A stretch of 64,000 nt of DNA from Ooceraea biroi (lineage: Eukaryota; Arthropoda; Insecta; Hymenoptera; Formicidae), in assembly GCF_003672135.1 (NCBI RefSeq), contig NC_039508.1:1798001-1862000 (forward strand). The letters run 5' to 3'. Every line of letters begins with the position of its first letter. Positions within the stretch are counted from its first letter, which is position 1. Under the pieces are notes generated by a model. The model was not told where the DNA came from, ran no database searches, and was given only the letters and a program-made list of their open reading frames with translations. Both the position numbers and the translations under genes were made by a program. Positions 10,655-23,139 of this stretch are shown piece after piece.

Positions 10655-13600
10655 ATGCCGAACCCTGAAATCAATAAACGCGACCACAACTATAGCGAGT
10701 CGGAACCTTCTCAGCACATCAATAATGGCAACGGTGGCACTGTCAACAGAGGAACCAAAATGACACCAGTCGTTGGCCAAATCAGAGATATTGATGAACT
10801 AAAGAAGATTGCGCCACGTGTTCGTCTGCAGGATGCCAAAAGTTTGAACGAGCTAACGAGGATCTCTTCCTTGAGCAATAACAGTAGTAGCAACTTGCAG
10901 GGGAAGTTGTCTATCAGCGAAAGGACACGACAGGAACTGATGAAGTATTGTCGCACTTGTGCTGGTTTGAAACTACCCTTGGTACGTTTCTTTTGATATA
11001 CAGTTAAAAAGTTCGCGTTCAAATTAACGTAAAACCAGAAATTATATTATTTAACATTAGTTTTATTTTTTAACGTTAATTTAATTTGGCTTGATCATCA
11101 GTGCTCTATTATTGTTAATTGTTATTGCTAGAATTTTATCCAATTCCCATAATGAGTGATTTAAGTAATGATTTGTGATGCGCGTGTTTCTGTGATTTTA
11201 ACGTAAATTTTTATTAGGTGTTACTGCGCATTATTGTTGTTTATTATTGTTTACATTACCATGGCTCTTCTCACGATCCATATCGCAGGTGGACATCTTC
11301 AGCGAGAAGGGCATTCAAATGCGATTGAGCCAACAGATAAGGCACTTGGAAATGATTGACCCTTACGACAGTCTCTCCACACAAATGTGCATGGATTGCA
11401 TCTGCGATCTTAAAATGAGCTACAAATTTTTCATGCAGATTAAAAAGGCCGAAGTGAAGCTCAAATCCATTCACGTGAACCTGACGACCGACAACACTGG
11501 GAAGAAACCAACAGAACCAATCAACGATCCGTCGACAACAAAGCAGCAGAGACAACTGTCGTCTTGCTTACAGAGTACGAATCTTACTCGCGGTTCTTTC
11601 TTTTTACAATCTTTTACGTAACATCTTTTTCGCCGTGTTGTGTAACAGATGATTGTCCATTGTATTACGCGTACCTGTTCACAGTGTTCTGATAAAAACA
11701 CAATTACATGCATTCGGAATCATTTTGCGTAAAACCATTGAAATAAATATAAATCTGATTTGCAATAGGTAAAAAAAAGATGAATTGGCGCTTTATCGCA
11801 TTTTTGAATAATTGATACAGATTTTTCCTTCTTGATATAAGGAAAAAAATTATATTAAAATTGGCCAAATAATCTGTAACTTTGAAAGAGTGCGATCCAT
11901 ATTGGATACTTGGCATATCATTTCATACGTTTTTCACTCAAAAGAAGAAATTACAAAAATGTTTTTAAAGAGACATTAAAATTTTAACAGTTTTATTTGT
12001 TTGATGCAGAAGGAGAGAAAAGACCGTTATGTGAGAACCAAGAAGACTCACTCCCTTCAAAAATGAAAAAGGAATGTAATTCACCTTACACAACTCGACA
12101 AAGCACCTTATCTTCGCTTGCTTCCTCGGTGAAGCAAGGAAATCGTACAATTCCAAGAAATCAGGAAGAAGATTCCATTTCCACTGTCTCGGGCATTTTC
12201 TCATTGAAAAATCAGCTGAAAATCGACTCGTGTGAAGAGACGGAAGCACGTGTGATGAGCGGAAACATCTTCGAGGAGGTGATAAAAGAGGAAGATGAAG
12301 AATCTATCGAGGAATTTGATCCCGATGACCCAGCTTTCCAGGATATCGAGGAAGACGAGGCGGAAGCATCTTTAAAATCTCCGGTTGTTTACAAGTATGA
12401 CACAGGGACGAAGTTGTACGTGAGGGTGGATGGGAATGAAGGAATCACCGTAAAGTCTGAGACTTTTCAAGATACCAGATCCCCCATTCCACCAGGTGAG
12501 AGAGAGAACCAAAGGGAAGAAACAAAACCGGATATTTTGAAAAGAAGATTACAGATGCCAACACTGACGATGATGACGACGACAACGACCGCGACGGCAA
12601 CGACGACAGTGACGGAAACGGGGACCGTGATAGCGCCAACGACGATGACCACGGCGATTACAATGACAAAAAATGGAGAAAACATTGAAACGCAAAATGA
12701 AATAGAGGGCACTTTAAAGGAGTGCAAGATACAAAAGTTTGACTTGACTAATCCGCTGAGCGTGAACAGTGCTCCAGAGGAAGATGGTATTATGTACGTA
12801 ACCGTGAAGGGGTCTAAGCCAAACGAACTTTTACTAGTAAAGGTAAGCAAACAATGTGCAATAGATTTTGTAAAAAGTTTTGGAAAACGATAATTCTGAA
12901 TATTAAATGAAACATGTCAAAAATTAATAAGATTGAGAATAAAATTGAATAAAATTTATTAAAACTTGTTCATTAATATTTTGTCATATTATTTTCCGCT
13001 GATATGACTACCTTGTTGATTCTTGTGCTTGAAACGTAAACGAAATCTTTACTGTAAAATAATGATATTTATCTTAAGTGTCTCTTGTTAATTTCTAGGT
13101 GAAAAAAATGGATAAACCCATAGAATCGAAACGCATAGTGAACTCTACCGATGTCAAGCCTGTTGATCGTTTTTTAAAACGTTACGACACGTTGGTGACG
13201 AGGGAATTTCCATCTCGTCGTACTGACGTGCGCGAGCAAATAATCGAGGAACAGATCGAAGAGTACAAAAAGAAACGGGAAAAGATTTTGGGAAACCAGA
13301 CAACAACGACTTTTGCCGCGAATGAACCATCGCGAAAAGAAACACACGAAGAAGAAACATCAAGTCTCAGAAAGACGGAAGAAGAAATTGTAATTGTAAG
13401 AGAGAGCAGTGAAGAGAAGAAGGTTATTAAAGGAGAGCAGCGAAAAGACATCGAGATCGTTCAGATTGAGGAGAGTCCGGAAAAGGCTTACGATAACGCG
13501 GATGAATATTTTTCGAAATTTTCAAAATTGAAGCAAAAGTGGGAGGAAACGAAACGGAAAAAGGAGAATCCGCCGAAGGAATTGGACGAATCCTCTATCG

Positions 13601-16573
13601 AAGGAAACTTGGAAAAGTTGGAGAGAATTCTCGGAGAAAAGGAAAAGAATCTACAGGTATTTTAAACCTTCCGCAAAAGTTTCAGTTTTAGTCCACACCG
13701 TAATGTCGATCTAATCGCTATTATGTTTAAGCTGCTTGAAACTTGAATCTATAATATTTGTGTGAGAATTCCATCGAGAATTTCATCAAGGCTCTATCTC
13801 TAATCCATTCTTTTGAAGGGAATTTCTCGTTTTCAGGAGTTCCAAGATTACCTGAAACAACGCAAGATTATCCTTTCCCGTCTCAAGGACGAGGACGTGA
13901 TCTCCCTGTACGAGGATCGATTCAGTACCACCGTAAAGTCATCGGCTAAACCTCTTCCAGACCTCATTGATACTCAACCGCCTGCCGATCTCCTACCCGA
14001 AGAGCGGTACTTGGAATGTGACTACTGCCCGGACACTTTTTCGAGTCGCGACGTGCTCGAGGAACACCTCAAGTCCCACGACTACCGTATCCTTCACTGT
14101 TGCGACGACTGCGGCGAAGAGTTCCCGACCAATAAAGCAAAACGGAGTCACAACGTGATTTGCGTAAGGAAGCTGATTTGCAAATATTGCGACATAATTT
14201 TAGATTCTCGAGGGAAGAAGCGTCAACACGAGCAAAAGCACGTCGACACCATGTACGGGCAACTTTGTGAGGTGTGTGGGGAGAGGTTCAAACACCAGGG
14301 GACACTCGATCAGCATCTGAAAACGCAGCATACGATTTTAGAGAAGATTTATCAGTGTCCGAAATGCCCGAAACGATTTGCATTTAAGCAGAAACTGAGT
14401 TTCCACCTAAAATCGGTTCACACAGCTCTGAGAGCGTATCTTTGTGAAGATTGCGGCGCCGATTTCAAGAACCCAGCAAGTCTGAGGCATCACAAGATCA
14501 GGAAGCACCAATCAGTTGGCAATAAGAGGGAGTGTCCGGTTTGCAGAAAATTGGTGCCGTTTTACAGCTTGTCCAAGCACATGCACACCCACAAATCTTA
14601 CAGCATTCAGTGCCCGCACTGCGACAAAAGGTTCAAGAACAGCTCGACTTTGAAGCAACACGTGAGGATTCACGAGGATCAAAGGCAGTATCGTTGCGAC
14701 ACCTGCGGCGTTGGATTTAATCGGAGGGATGGTTTGCGGCTGCACATGCGAGTGCACGAAAAAACGAGCAGCAGAGGATTGAAAGAGTGCTCGTGCCAAG
14801 TCTGCGGAGAAAAATTTCCGAATCATTCGACCTTGGTAATGCACAGAAACCGAATGCACAAGGACGGGAGGCAGTACACGTGCAACATTTGCAATAGATC
14901 AATGGTCTCGGCGTGGTCGCTCGAGTGGCACATGTCGCACATTCACAACGAATCGATGCCAGGTAATTAAAAATAAAATTTAAAAAATAATCTTTTAATT
15001 TTTTGATTAAATTTAAATTTAAATAAATTCTCTCGCAGGTATAAACCGCGACGAGTCTGGTTTACCCGAGAAGAAACGGGTCTCCTGTTACCATTGCAAC
15101 AAGACGTTCAAAACGGAAATGATCCTGCGCACACATATCAAGAACACGCATATGGAGAAGGACCCAATGAAATGCGACGACTGCGAGGCGACTTTCACAT
15201 CGGAAGTGCGTCTACGTCATCATATGATGATCACGCACAACCGTCTCGAGGGCACCTTGGCATGCCCCCATTGTCCGAAACGATTCGTCAATCAATTGAG
15301 ACTAAAGACCCACATGATTTCCCATTCCGACGAGAGGCCTTACACCTGTGAGATCTGTGGCTTCAACCTCAAAACGAAGATACAGCTGATCAAACATCAC
15401 CAGAATCGACACAGCGATGAGAGACCTTTACAATGCAGGTAAAAATTAATTTTAAAGCAGCTTCGAAGATAACTTGATTACAACTCGATATTTTTCTGTT
15501 CTCGCAAAGTGAATGCGGTAGTAATCGCGATTGCGTTCGCTCACGATTATTGAAGCTTTAATTTTTGAAGTTGATAGCTAAAATTGAAATATTACTAGTT
15601 ACGTTTACTTTCTCTCTTTCTTTCTTCCTTCGGTTACATTACATTTACTTATTATTCGAAAGGCATTGTACCTGGCGGTGCAAGCAAGTAAGTGCCCTCG
15701 TCTGCCACGAGCGTACGCACACCAACGAACGCCCGTACTCGTGCAGCGTATGCCGGCAGCGGTTCAAGTATCTCGGCGATAAGAATAAACACGAGCGGCG
15801 TCACGAGAGCCTTGGCGGTTCCGGGTTCAAACGTATCGTGCCTGGAAGGAACATCAAGCCGAAACCAGCGCGCCGTGACAATTCCTCGGGGTCCGAGCAA
15901 GAGCAGATCTCGGCGAAAGATTCCATGAGCCAGCAGGATATCCAAGCTGCCGAGGAACAATACGAAGAGCAACAGGATGAGCAAATTGTAAAATTCGAAC
16001 GAGAGCAGATCGTCAAGTTTGAGGAGCAACAGGAATATGGACAAGTGTACGAGCAAGTAAGGAATTTTATAATTTCATTTTGACCAGCTGAAAAAGACAT
16101 TGCATAAGATTGTTCTTGTAGCTTCTCGTAAAGTCTCTTTGCATTTTGCGCCTCAGTAATACAACGATGTACATATAAAGTGTATCGAGATAAGAAAGAT
16201 CACTAAAATTTTAGCTTTTGGTTTCAACTGCACCTTCTGCAGTTATTTCAACTTTGTTACTCTTCCTTAGGAGAACTATGAAGAGACTTCGAGAGAAGCG
16301 TCGGAAGCCACAGAGGTGATCATGAACATGGAAGATCCCAATGTGTACACGGAAGAAGTAACGGCCGACAACATAGAACCCAGTGCGGAGATGATGACGG
16401 ATGAGATGATGACGAATGATATTCTGCAATCCGGCACTGCCGTGGTACATCTGCAACGACAGGATGATTCGGGAAAGATTCAAGTGATACCCGTGGTGCT
16501 GTCCTTGCCCGATCTATCGGATGCGAATGCCGAAGTCAATCTCGACACTGCATCTATCATGTATAATAATTAG
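10655..16573 (+). CDS. ZAD-domain C2H2 zinc-finger protein (17 fingers), probable transcription factor
   Basis: Eight exons join in frame to about 1408 residues: 10655-10981, 11289-11574, 12010-12842, 13099-13656, 13837-14962, 15039-15438, 15663-16056 and 16271-16573. The zinc-finger-associated domain (ZAD), a dimerisation module expanded in insects, begins at YCRTCAG at the end of exon 1 and closes with MCMDCICDL in exon 2. Exons 3 and 4 code for a long acidic and Lys/Glu-rich linker with a Thr-rich patch. Exons 5 to 7 encode 17 C2H2 fingers between about residues 725 and 1225; most follow C-x2-C-x12-H-x3-5-H. The second finger ends HNVIC and so may be C2HC or degenerate. The C-terminal tail is acidic, with Gln/Glu-rich repeats. 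The target is unknown. An orthologue assignment cannot be made from sequence alone because ZAD genes evolve quickly. Confidence 0.9.
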
Positions 16574-16581
16574 ATTTTACT

Positions 16582-16605
16582 TTCTCTCTCTCTCTCTCTC
16601 TCTCT

Positions 16606-16638
<33 letters not shown>
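16582..16638. repeat. (TC)12-(GA)16 perfect dinucleotide palindrome
   Basis: A run of TC ending at 16606 is followed directly by a run of GA to 16638. The two halves are reverse complements meeting at TCTCGAGA. It starts nine bases after the zinc-finger stop codon, so it should lie in the 3'UTR and fold into a hairpin of up to 24 bp in the RNA. Confidence 0.95.
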
Positions 16639-16644
<6 letters not shown>

Positions 16645-17305
16645 AAGAATTCTGCATACATTTAATGTACTCGTATGCACTTGCGAACACGAATGTTTCT
16701 CATTTCTGACAGTCGGGATTTCTAAGGTGTGTGGAATGTAATGTTTAAAGTACGTTTATAGCACCGAAGAAGAAGCATTGATACCTCTCAAGACTTTTAT
16801 ACCTTTCAATCGAGAATCATCGGAATCCAATGCAATACTTTGCAGCAGTCTTTCCCGTCCATATTTTTTTCTCTCTTATTAAAAAAAAACCAATGTCAAA
16901 ATTGGTCATAAAGAACATTTTCGGAATCATAAGAAAGATACTTTGATGATTTTAGAAAATGATGATTTTAAAACCCGAAGAGGAAAATATTGAAGATTAT
17001 GAAATGTAAAGAGCAACCGATGGAAGCTCTAAAAAATTTATTGTCGAGGAAAATTGTAATCGAGGAAATGGTTGCAAGCGACTTGCAGGAGAAACAATCA
17101 TAATATGAAATTAGAAAATGGAAGATTAACAAGTGCGACAGAAGAAAGACAAGCTAAAGACCTTTGTGGAGACAAGACTTGAAGAAGTGAAAGATTACAT
17201 AAAATGCAAAGAGAAGCGAGAACTTTCGAGAGTGCTTATTTTACAGAGTAGTGCAACAGCATGTAAACTATTTTGTATAAATCAATGAGAAAGTATGAGC
17301 AAGAT

Positions 17306-17361
17306 GTGTGTGTATGTGTGTGTGTGTGTGTGTTTGCGCGCGTGTTGTGTGTGTGTGTTGC
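17306..17361. repeat. (TG)n microsatellite with a short CG core
   Basis: TG dinucleotides interrupted once by TTTGCGCGCG and TTG. It lies in the presumed 3'UTR of the zinc-finger gene. Confidence 0.85.
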
Positions 17362-17814
17362 TATGTATTAAATATCATTAATAATTAATTATTCATTATC
17401 CTTATATCGATCTTTGTGAGTATCATGCGTTGCGCATTTCTTCATAACAACTATCAGTCTGTTCTTTTTACATGCTTTCTGCACTTGTTTAAATTTTTCT
17501 CTTTTTTGGATTGAAAGATTATTATCGGCATTATTATCTTTTTCATTTTTCTTCCTTTTCTTGTTCCTTTAGCGCCCAAGCGCATATTATCTCCATATAA
17601 ATGCAATTTAAGAAAGGAGATCGCATCCACTGGAAATTATTCCTTTTAGCAACAAATTCCGCACTCCCGTCTTCTTTTCTTTAAATTGCGAATGTAAAGA
17701 ATGTTTGAATAATGTTTGATTGTTGAGTAATATTCAATCAAAGCGATGTAAATACAGAATTTAAATGTCTGTCGATTACTTTGAGTGCAGGAAGCACAAC
17801 TAAAGAACAGATGT

Positions 17815-17820
17815 AATAAA
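17815..17820 (+). terminator. Candidate poly(A) signal of the zinc-finger gene
   Basis: AATAAA about 1.24 kb after the stop codon. An earlier non-canonical signal would give a shorter 3'UTR and cannot be excluded. Confidence 0.35.
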
Positions 17821-19171
17821 CTAATAATAATAGGTGTGTACGTTTTAACTGCATTTTCTATATCTTATTTCCCTCTCCTCCGAATCTCGAGTATATTTAT
17901 AGCGCGAATTCGGTTGACACTGATACGTTAGTACGCATACTGATTATCCTATGATATTTCTACAGAGATGTGCAAGTGTATGTACAAATATCGTCAAACG
18001 GAGTATCCGATGCGTCTCGAATTTTAAGTAAAGTAGTACCGCGAGCACACACATCGTCTAGATGACACGTTACAGCTTCTACACTTCAAAAGAATCGAAG
18101 TGGCATTCTCGGTGAGATGCAACCACTTACAGAACGCACGGAGATGCATGCAGCGTGCCTGGCAGAAATTATTCCATTGTTTAGCGGAATAAATGTTAGA
18201 TATTTCATCGATTTTACTTTTTCCATTTAGATGACGTAGTAATAAAGTATCTAATAAAATAGATCGTTATCATAAATTGGAGTACAATATGCTTTACGCC
18301 GTAGCGTGCAACCGAATTCCCTATTAGCCGTTTCATTTTAAGTATATAAATTATAAGTAAGAAAACACGGCCATTATTATATAATGGCTTAATATAAAGG
18401 CTATGTACGTTTTGATTGCATTTTCTGCGCACTCTTGTAATTTTCCCATATTCTTGTTTTCTTTCCGAATATGTATTCTTGTTTCATCTCAAATGCAAAC
18501 GGTGTAATGTAATGCAATTAGGAAAAAAAACCAATCTACACATGTCTCTTAGTACACTATTCTTATGCCTTATTGATGCTTGTATTTTATCGAAATAATC
18601 AAGACGATAAGAAGAATATACTTTAAATATGTTAAGTTATTAGATACGATATATATGTCACATGACATAATGTACGACATAAAACGCGTTTTTTAAGATC
18701 CAACGTTACAAGTCATTTATTGACTCTACCATTCTTCCTCAACATGAAAGTTGATGATTCCTACATAAAGTCATCACAAAGATTAGTCTTCAATCTTTTC
18801 CTACATTTACGCTCTTAACGTACGAGAATAGAAAATTGGTAATGGAAATAAATCGATCGCTAAAAGTGAATCTATTATATTTTTAGAGATTTTTCATTAA
18901 TAACAAAATCAGCGTAAAAGTCGCGTGGAAAACTATGTTGTAGAAATAGATACACATACATAAAAGAAATATATAATATGTAATCATCAATATAACTTTT
19001 ATATTAATTGATATATAATTATTATTTCTGATAAAATAATGTAACTTGTAAAATTGAGGCAAGAGCTGAGCACGTGCCGCCAGCAATCTCTTGTCTTGAT
19101 TCGTTTGAGAATCTTCTCTTATATCCATTTCTCTTGGAACATAATACCGCATTTTCCCTTTTTTTCTCTTT

Positions 19172-19177
19172 TTTATT
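19172..19177 (-). terminator. Candidate poly(A) signal of PAPS synthase
   Basis: AATAAA on the minus strand about 100 bases past the PAPS synthase stop codon, in a T/C-rich plus-strand context. Confidence 0.45.
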
Positions 19178-19275
19178 TTCTCTCTTTTTTTTCTCCTCGT
19201 TTCGTTTTAATCTTATTCCGTCTCAAATAACGGAAATCTTTTTTACAAAAAGGAGGAGAGAGAGAAAGAGGAAAT

Positions 19276-22200
19276 TCATTCTAGGCTTTGGTAGTATTGC
19301 ACGAGCACTTGCCACGCCTTGGGTGCCATAAAGCCATTCGGGGGACTTTGACCCGCCTTCGCTAATCCTGAAAGTACAAAGTTCTCTTGAATCAAGGTTC
19401 GAATGTGAGTTCGTTGTCTGTAAAATATCTATAGCAAAATCTGTAGTTGATTTTCAAATCAGAATACATTTTGTTTCGATTAAAAATACATTTCTCTGTG
19501 CTTTTTGATAACTTTAGCAATTATTCTAGTCTAGTCTAATTTATATCTGTTTTTGTATCTTATATATTTGCATCTTTGTTCAATCTTTAATAGTTTACTT
19601 TCAGTTATTAAAATTTACGCGGCGGAAAGTTCTCACCCCGCATTTTCGTTCCCGAGATAAATTCAAAGTCCTGTTTCCGTTCGGGTTCGAAAAATGCCAT
19701 TTTGCTGTTTCGCGTGTCGTAGGCAGCCACCCTGAAGGGGATTATTTCGAGATTGTCAAGACCTCTGGCCATGGAGAGCACTCGAGCACCATGAGTGGGA
19801 TCGTACAAATTGCCATCGGGCGTGGCGTTCTTGTTGGGATGCGGAATACCCGCGGGATCTCTGCCTACGATGTAAAAGTTGGCACCAGCGTTCATCCTGG
19901 CTTTCGCGTGCCATTGCACCTACGACAATCGGAGAGATTGCAAATCGTTGATTGAAAACTCGGTGGTGTAGCACAGTTGAGTAAACAATTATTCAAATAA
20001 AATCTAAACCATGACTTATAGCTGAGAGCGGTCAAGAAGATGATGCAAAAACACATGGAATACTTGACGATAAATGTAATTCTCGTTGGTAGAAAATTAT
20101 CACCTCGATTGGTCCGGCGTACATCATCGGGCTGGGGAAGATGGCCAGCAACGTGGAATCGGCATCCAGCACACCTTCGTCCAGAACGGCCTTGTGCTGA
20201 AGAATCCTAGTATACAGAGGCACATCGTCGTCCTTGATCCAGCCTCCTAGCGGATGCAACAGTAGCACGGGGTTCCTGAAACCCCGCTCCTCCAGCAATC
20301 GTTTCCTGGTGTCCTTCGTGACAAATGGCAAGGTAAGATTTATCGTATCGATCTCTTCCTCCTTGTTCCTTCTTTTCTAAATTATTTATTGTATTAACCT
20401 GCATGAGCAACGCATGCCCATTGTGAATGGGATTTCTCAACTGGAAGGCGAACACGGCATCGGCCTTCATTTTCCGGCACTTGGCGCGGATCTCGTTTGG
20501 CGTGAGCCTGTACCTGTCGAGCCCGTCGTGCCACTTGATTCTCTTCAACACCTCGAGATCGCCGCCGCACAACCAGTCTCCGGAATTATGAATCAACCTG
20601 ACGTAAGGGTGTTCCAAGTTGTTGGTGCCAAACTGCCAACTGCAACGTTCCTCTTTTCGGTGGAAATAAAACTCTGGTTTTCGTAAAATGGCGAGAATCT
20701 CGTCCTGGTACTTCAAGCTGATGGCGCAAGAGCCCTCCAGGCGATTCTTGTCAGCTGTGCTCACCGCAAGGACAATCGGGACCGACTGATTGATTTCCTT
20801 GCTGCCCTCGAGCAGACATCGCAGATGTTGGGCCTTATGGTTAAACGCCATTAGGATGTCATGTCAGTATGATTTGCGATTTTACATACAATAAAGGACG
20901 TGATGTTTGCAAAAGGAAGAAATGATTAATGCGCACTACTTTTTTTTTCTAGGTGGTACAATCAGTCGCTGAGCTCAAACACTCTTGAACGACCTCCTAA
21001 TTGGCATTTCTACCGTAAAGTTTCTCCAAAAGTGCTTTTCATGGCGGAAATATCGCTGAAATAAAGAAATGTTGGGAAAGAACTTACTTTGAGAGAAAGA
21101 GAGGGAAACGAGATTTAAACGAGGACTTAAAGCAAAGCTTTCGTTCCACAAAATCTGGGTCGTCGGGATATGTGTGTGTGTGTGTATGGGTATATGAGTA
21201 TGTTTGCGTACGCACACGCATTAATGTGCATACCTGAAGGTATTGGTACTCTCTCATGAAACCCGTTAACGGCGCCGCCCATCCCTCGGCCAGAATCTGC
21301 AGCCACTGCACGTCAAGTTCCGTGACCTCCACGCTCGGCAGAGTCTCCGCTTCCGCTTTGGCCGATGCCAGCCTAGAATCCGGTACGAAGAGCTCCCTGA
21401 TCGGGAGGTCCGAAGACTTTTCAAGCTGCGGAATGATACGATACTTTTCTAAGAGCTCAATTACAGTCGCGGCGGACTCTTCAGGGGTGCAATTCTCCGT
21501 CTTGACGACCAAATCGGAATTCATGGGCCTCTCGTACATCTGGTCAATGCCGGTGAAGCCTTTGATAGCGCCCTGCCGGGCTTTCTTGTAGAGACCTTTC
21601 GTATCGCGAGCTTCGCAGACTTGCAGAGGCGTGTCTACGAATACCTCGAAGAAGGGTAAGTCGGCCTCTTTGTGAATCTGCCTCGCCATCTGCCTGTCTT
21701 CCTCGAAAGGCGACACGAAACTACAGAGACAAATCTGTCCGCTGTCGGCGAAGAGTTTCGCTACTTCGGCTACTCTTCTGATGTTTTCCTTTCTGTCTTG
21801 TTTGCTGAAGGTCAAGTTGCGGTTTAGACCGCTCCGGACGTTGTCGCCGTCCAGGCCGTAAGCCGCAATACCATGATTTACCAGAATGGCCTCTACCTGG
21901 AAGGATATAGAGGTCTTGCCAGCACCCGAGAGTCCGGTCAACCATACCGTGCAACCTCGAAATCCTCGAATACTGCCGATAGCTTGCCCCCGCTTCGCTC
22001 TGGATACATGGTGAGCCTGCTCCGATACGTTCGCGCAGCTCTGAAAGAATTTTCAACATTTGCCGAAAACCCACGGAAATCGTAAGAGAAAAGTATGGAC
22101 AGGATCAAAGATAATGTCTCGTTTCAAGGAATTTCGTTAAAATAATACGAGGCCTATTTCATACTGCCCCCTCTCCTTCTCAAGAGTATGTTAAAAAAAA

Positions 22201-22656
22201 ATACAACGTAAGTCTTAAACCATGTCAAAGTATCTTTTTAAAAGTTCCTTTTATTTTTCCTCTCGGTTTTCCACAATGATAAATGATCAATCACACAATG
22301 ATGTAATATTATCGCAATCATTTTAAATTCCCATTTTTTAATAAATCATTACTATTTTCTATTTATTTTTTACAATACATCCAAGTATCACACTAAATAA
22401 ATATGTACACTAAAAGTAATTAATAGATAAAATCCTATTTGTAAGTCAACGATAACGATGAGATAAGATACGATTTATTGTTCGAGATTAGCGTAACTAT
22501 TATAGCACAGTATACAAACGTCGACTACCGAAAGTAAAACTATCATTAAGAGAATATTCAAAAAATTGACACATCATCTGTTTGTTTTCATTTAAACCTT
22601 CTTGTACTTTTGGCATTTAAAAGGAAATAGATGTATCACGCTTCAGAGAGAGAGAA

Positions 22657-22692
<36 letters not shown>

Positions 22693-22966
22693 CGCGCGCG
22701 CGCGCGTGTGTGTGTGGAATGCGTGTGGGAGAGAGAGAGAGAGAGGGAGAGAGATGAAAATAACGGTACAGCTAAATCGAACACATCTACGGAATTGATG
22801 AAGATTAGACGTGACTATGTTTACATGAAAGCAAGTAAAATAATCTGTCGCCTCAAATTACTCTAATTTCGCGCTGTGCACTGGAAGAGGCAACGCCGCG
22901 ATCACGTACCGTCATAAACTTTTTACTCGGTGGCGGTGCAGCGTCTCGTTCTTTGCTCGATGACAT
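19276..22966 (-). CDS. Papss: Bifunctional 3'-phosphoadenosine 5'-phosphosulfate synthase (APS kinase + ATP sulfurylase)
   Basis: Six exons join in frame to about 627 residues: 22910-22966, 21234-22040, 20399-20833, 20104-20313, 19637-19919 and 19276-19367. The N-terminal APS kinase half shows the P-loop GLSGAGKTS, the GLDGDNVRSGLN motif and the preceding QAHHVSRAKRGQ. The C-terminal ATP sulfurylase half shows QLRNPIHNGHALLM with its HNGH nucleotide motif, then YAGPIEVQWHAKARMNAGANF and GFMAPKAWQVL at the end. The fused protein makes PAPS, the sulfate donor for all sulfotransferases, from ATP and sulfate. Length and domain order match animal PAPSS. Exon 1 (19 residues, MSSSKERD...) is the least certain: it has a strong donor and correct phase but little conserved sequence. 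The donor after exon 3 (GTTAAT) is weak. Intron 1 holds a Z-DNA-prone repeat. Confidence 0.94.
22654..22716. repeat. (TG)n(CG)n(TG)n alternating purine-pyrimidine tract, with flanking (GA)n
   Basis: About 63 bp of unbroken purine-pyrimidine alternation with a long CG core, in intron 1 of PAPS synthase. GA repeats flank it on both sides (22645-22652 and about 22730-22755). Such tracts favour Z-DNA. Confidence 0.95.
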
Positions 22967-23129
22967 GACTGTGGCTACGAATCTACGATTCGAAGATATA
23001 TACGTGGCAATCGCGCTAGGCGCGATCGAACACGACACTCCTCGTCACTCCTCGCCGATCGACAACGACGTACTGAACCGCGTGAACATTGCGACTCGTG
23101 AATCTGTGACGGAGCGATGCAAGGCGCGC

Positions 23130-23139
23130 GTCACGTGAC
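23130..23139. promoter_or_regulatory. Palindromic E-box GTCACGTGAC upstream of PAPS synthase
   Basis: A perfect 10-bp palindrome 164 bp upstream of the PAPS synthase ATG, in CpG-rich DNA. It matches the consensus bound by USF and by MITF/TFEB-type factors (CLEAR/M-box). Function is inferred from motif and position only. Confidence 0.5.

Larger units (their letters stand above)
16639..19275. other. 3'UTR of the zinc-finger gene, then intergenic
   Basis: No gene seen. The first 1.2 kb is the likely long 3'UTR of the zinc-finger gene and carries a TG/CG-rich simple repeat at about 17306-17361. From 17.9 kb on it is AT-rich spacer up to the PAPS synthase 3' end. Confidence 0.5.

Noticed and set aside
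12445..12850. Minus-strand frame rich in Val/Ser over zinc-finger exon 3
   Set aside because: It is the antisense of the acidic and Thr-rich linker, already explained by the plus-strand exon.
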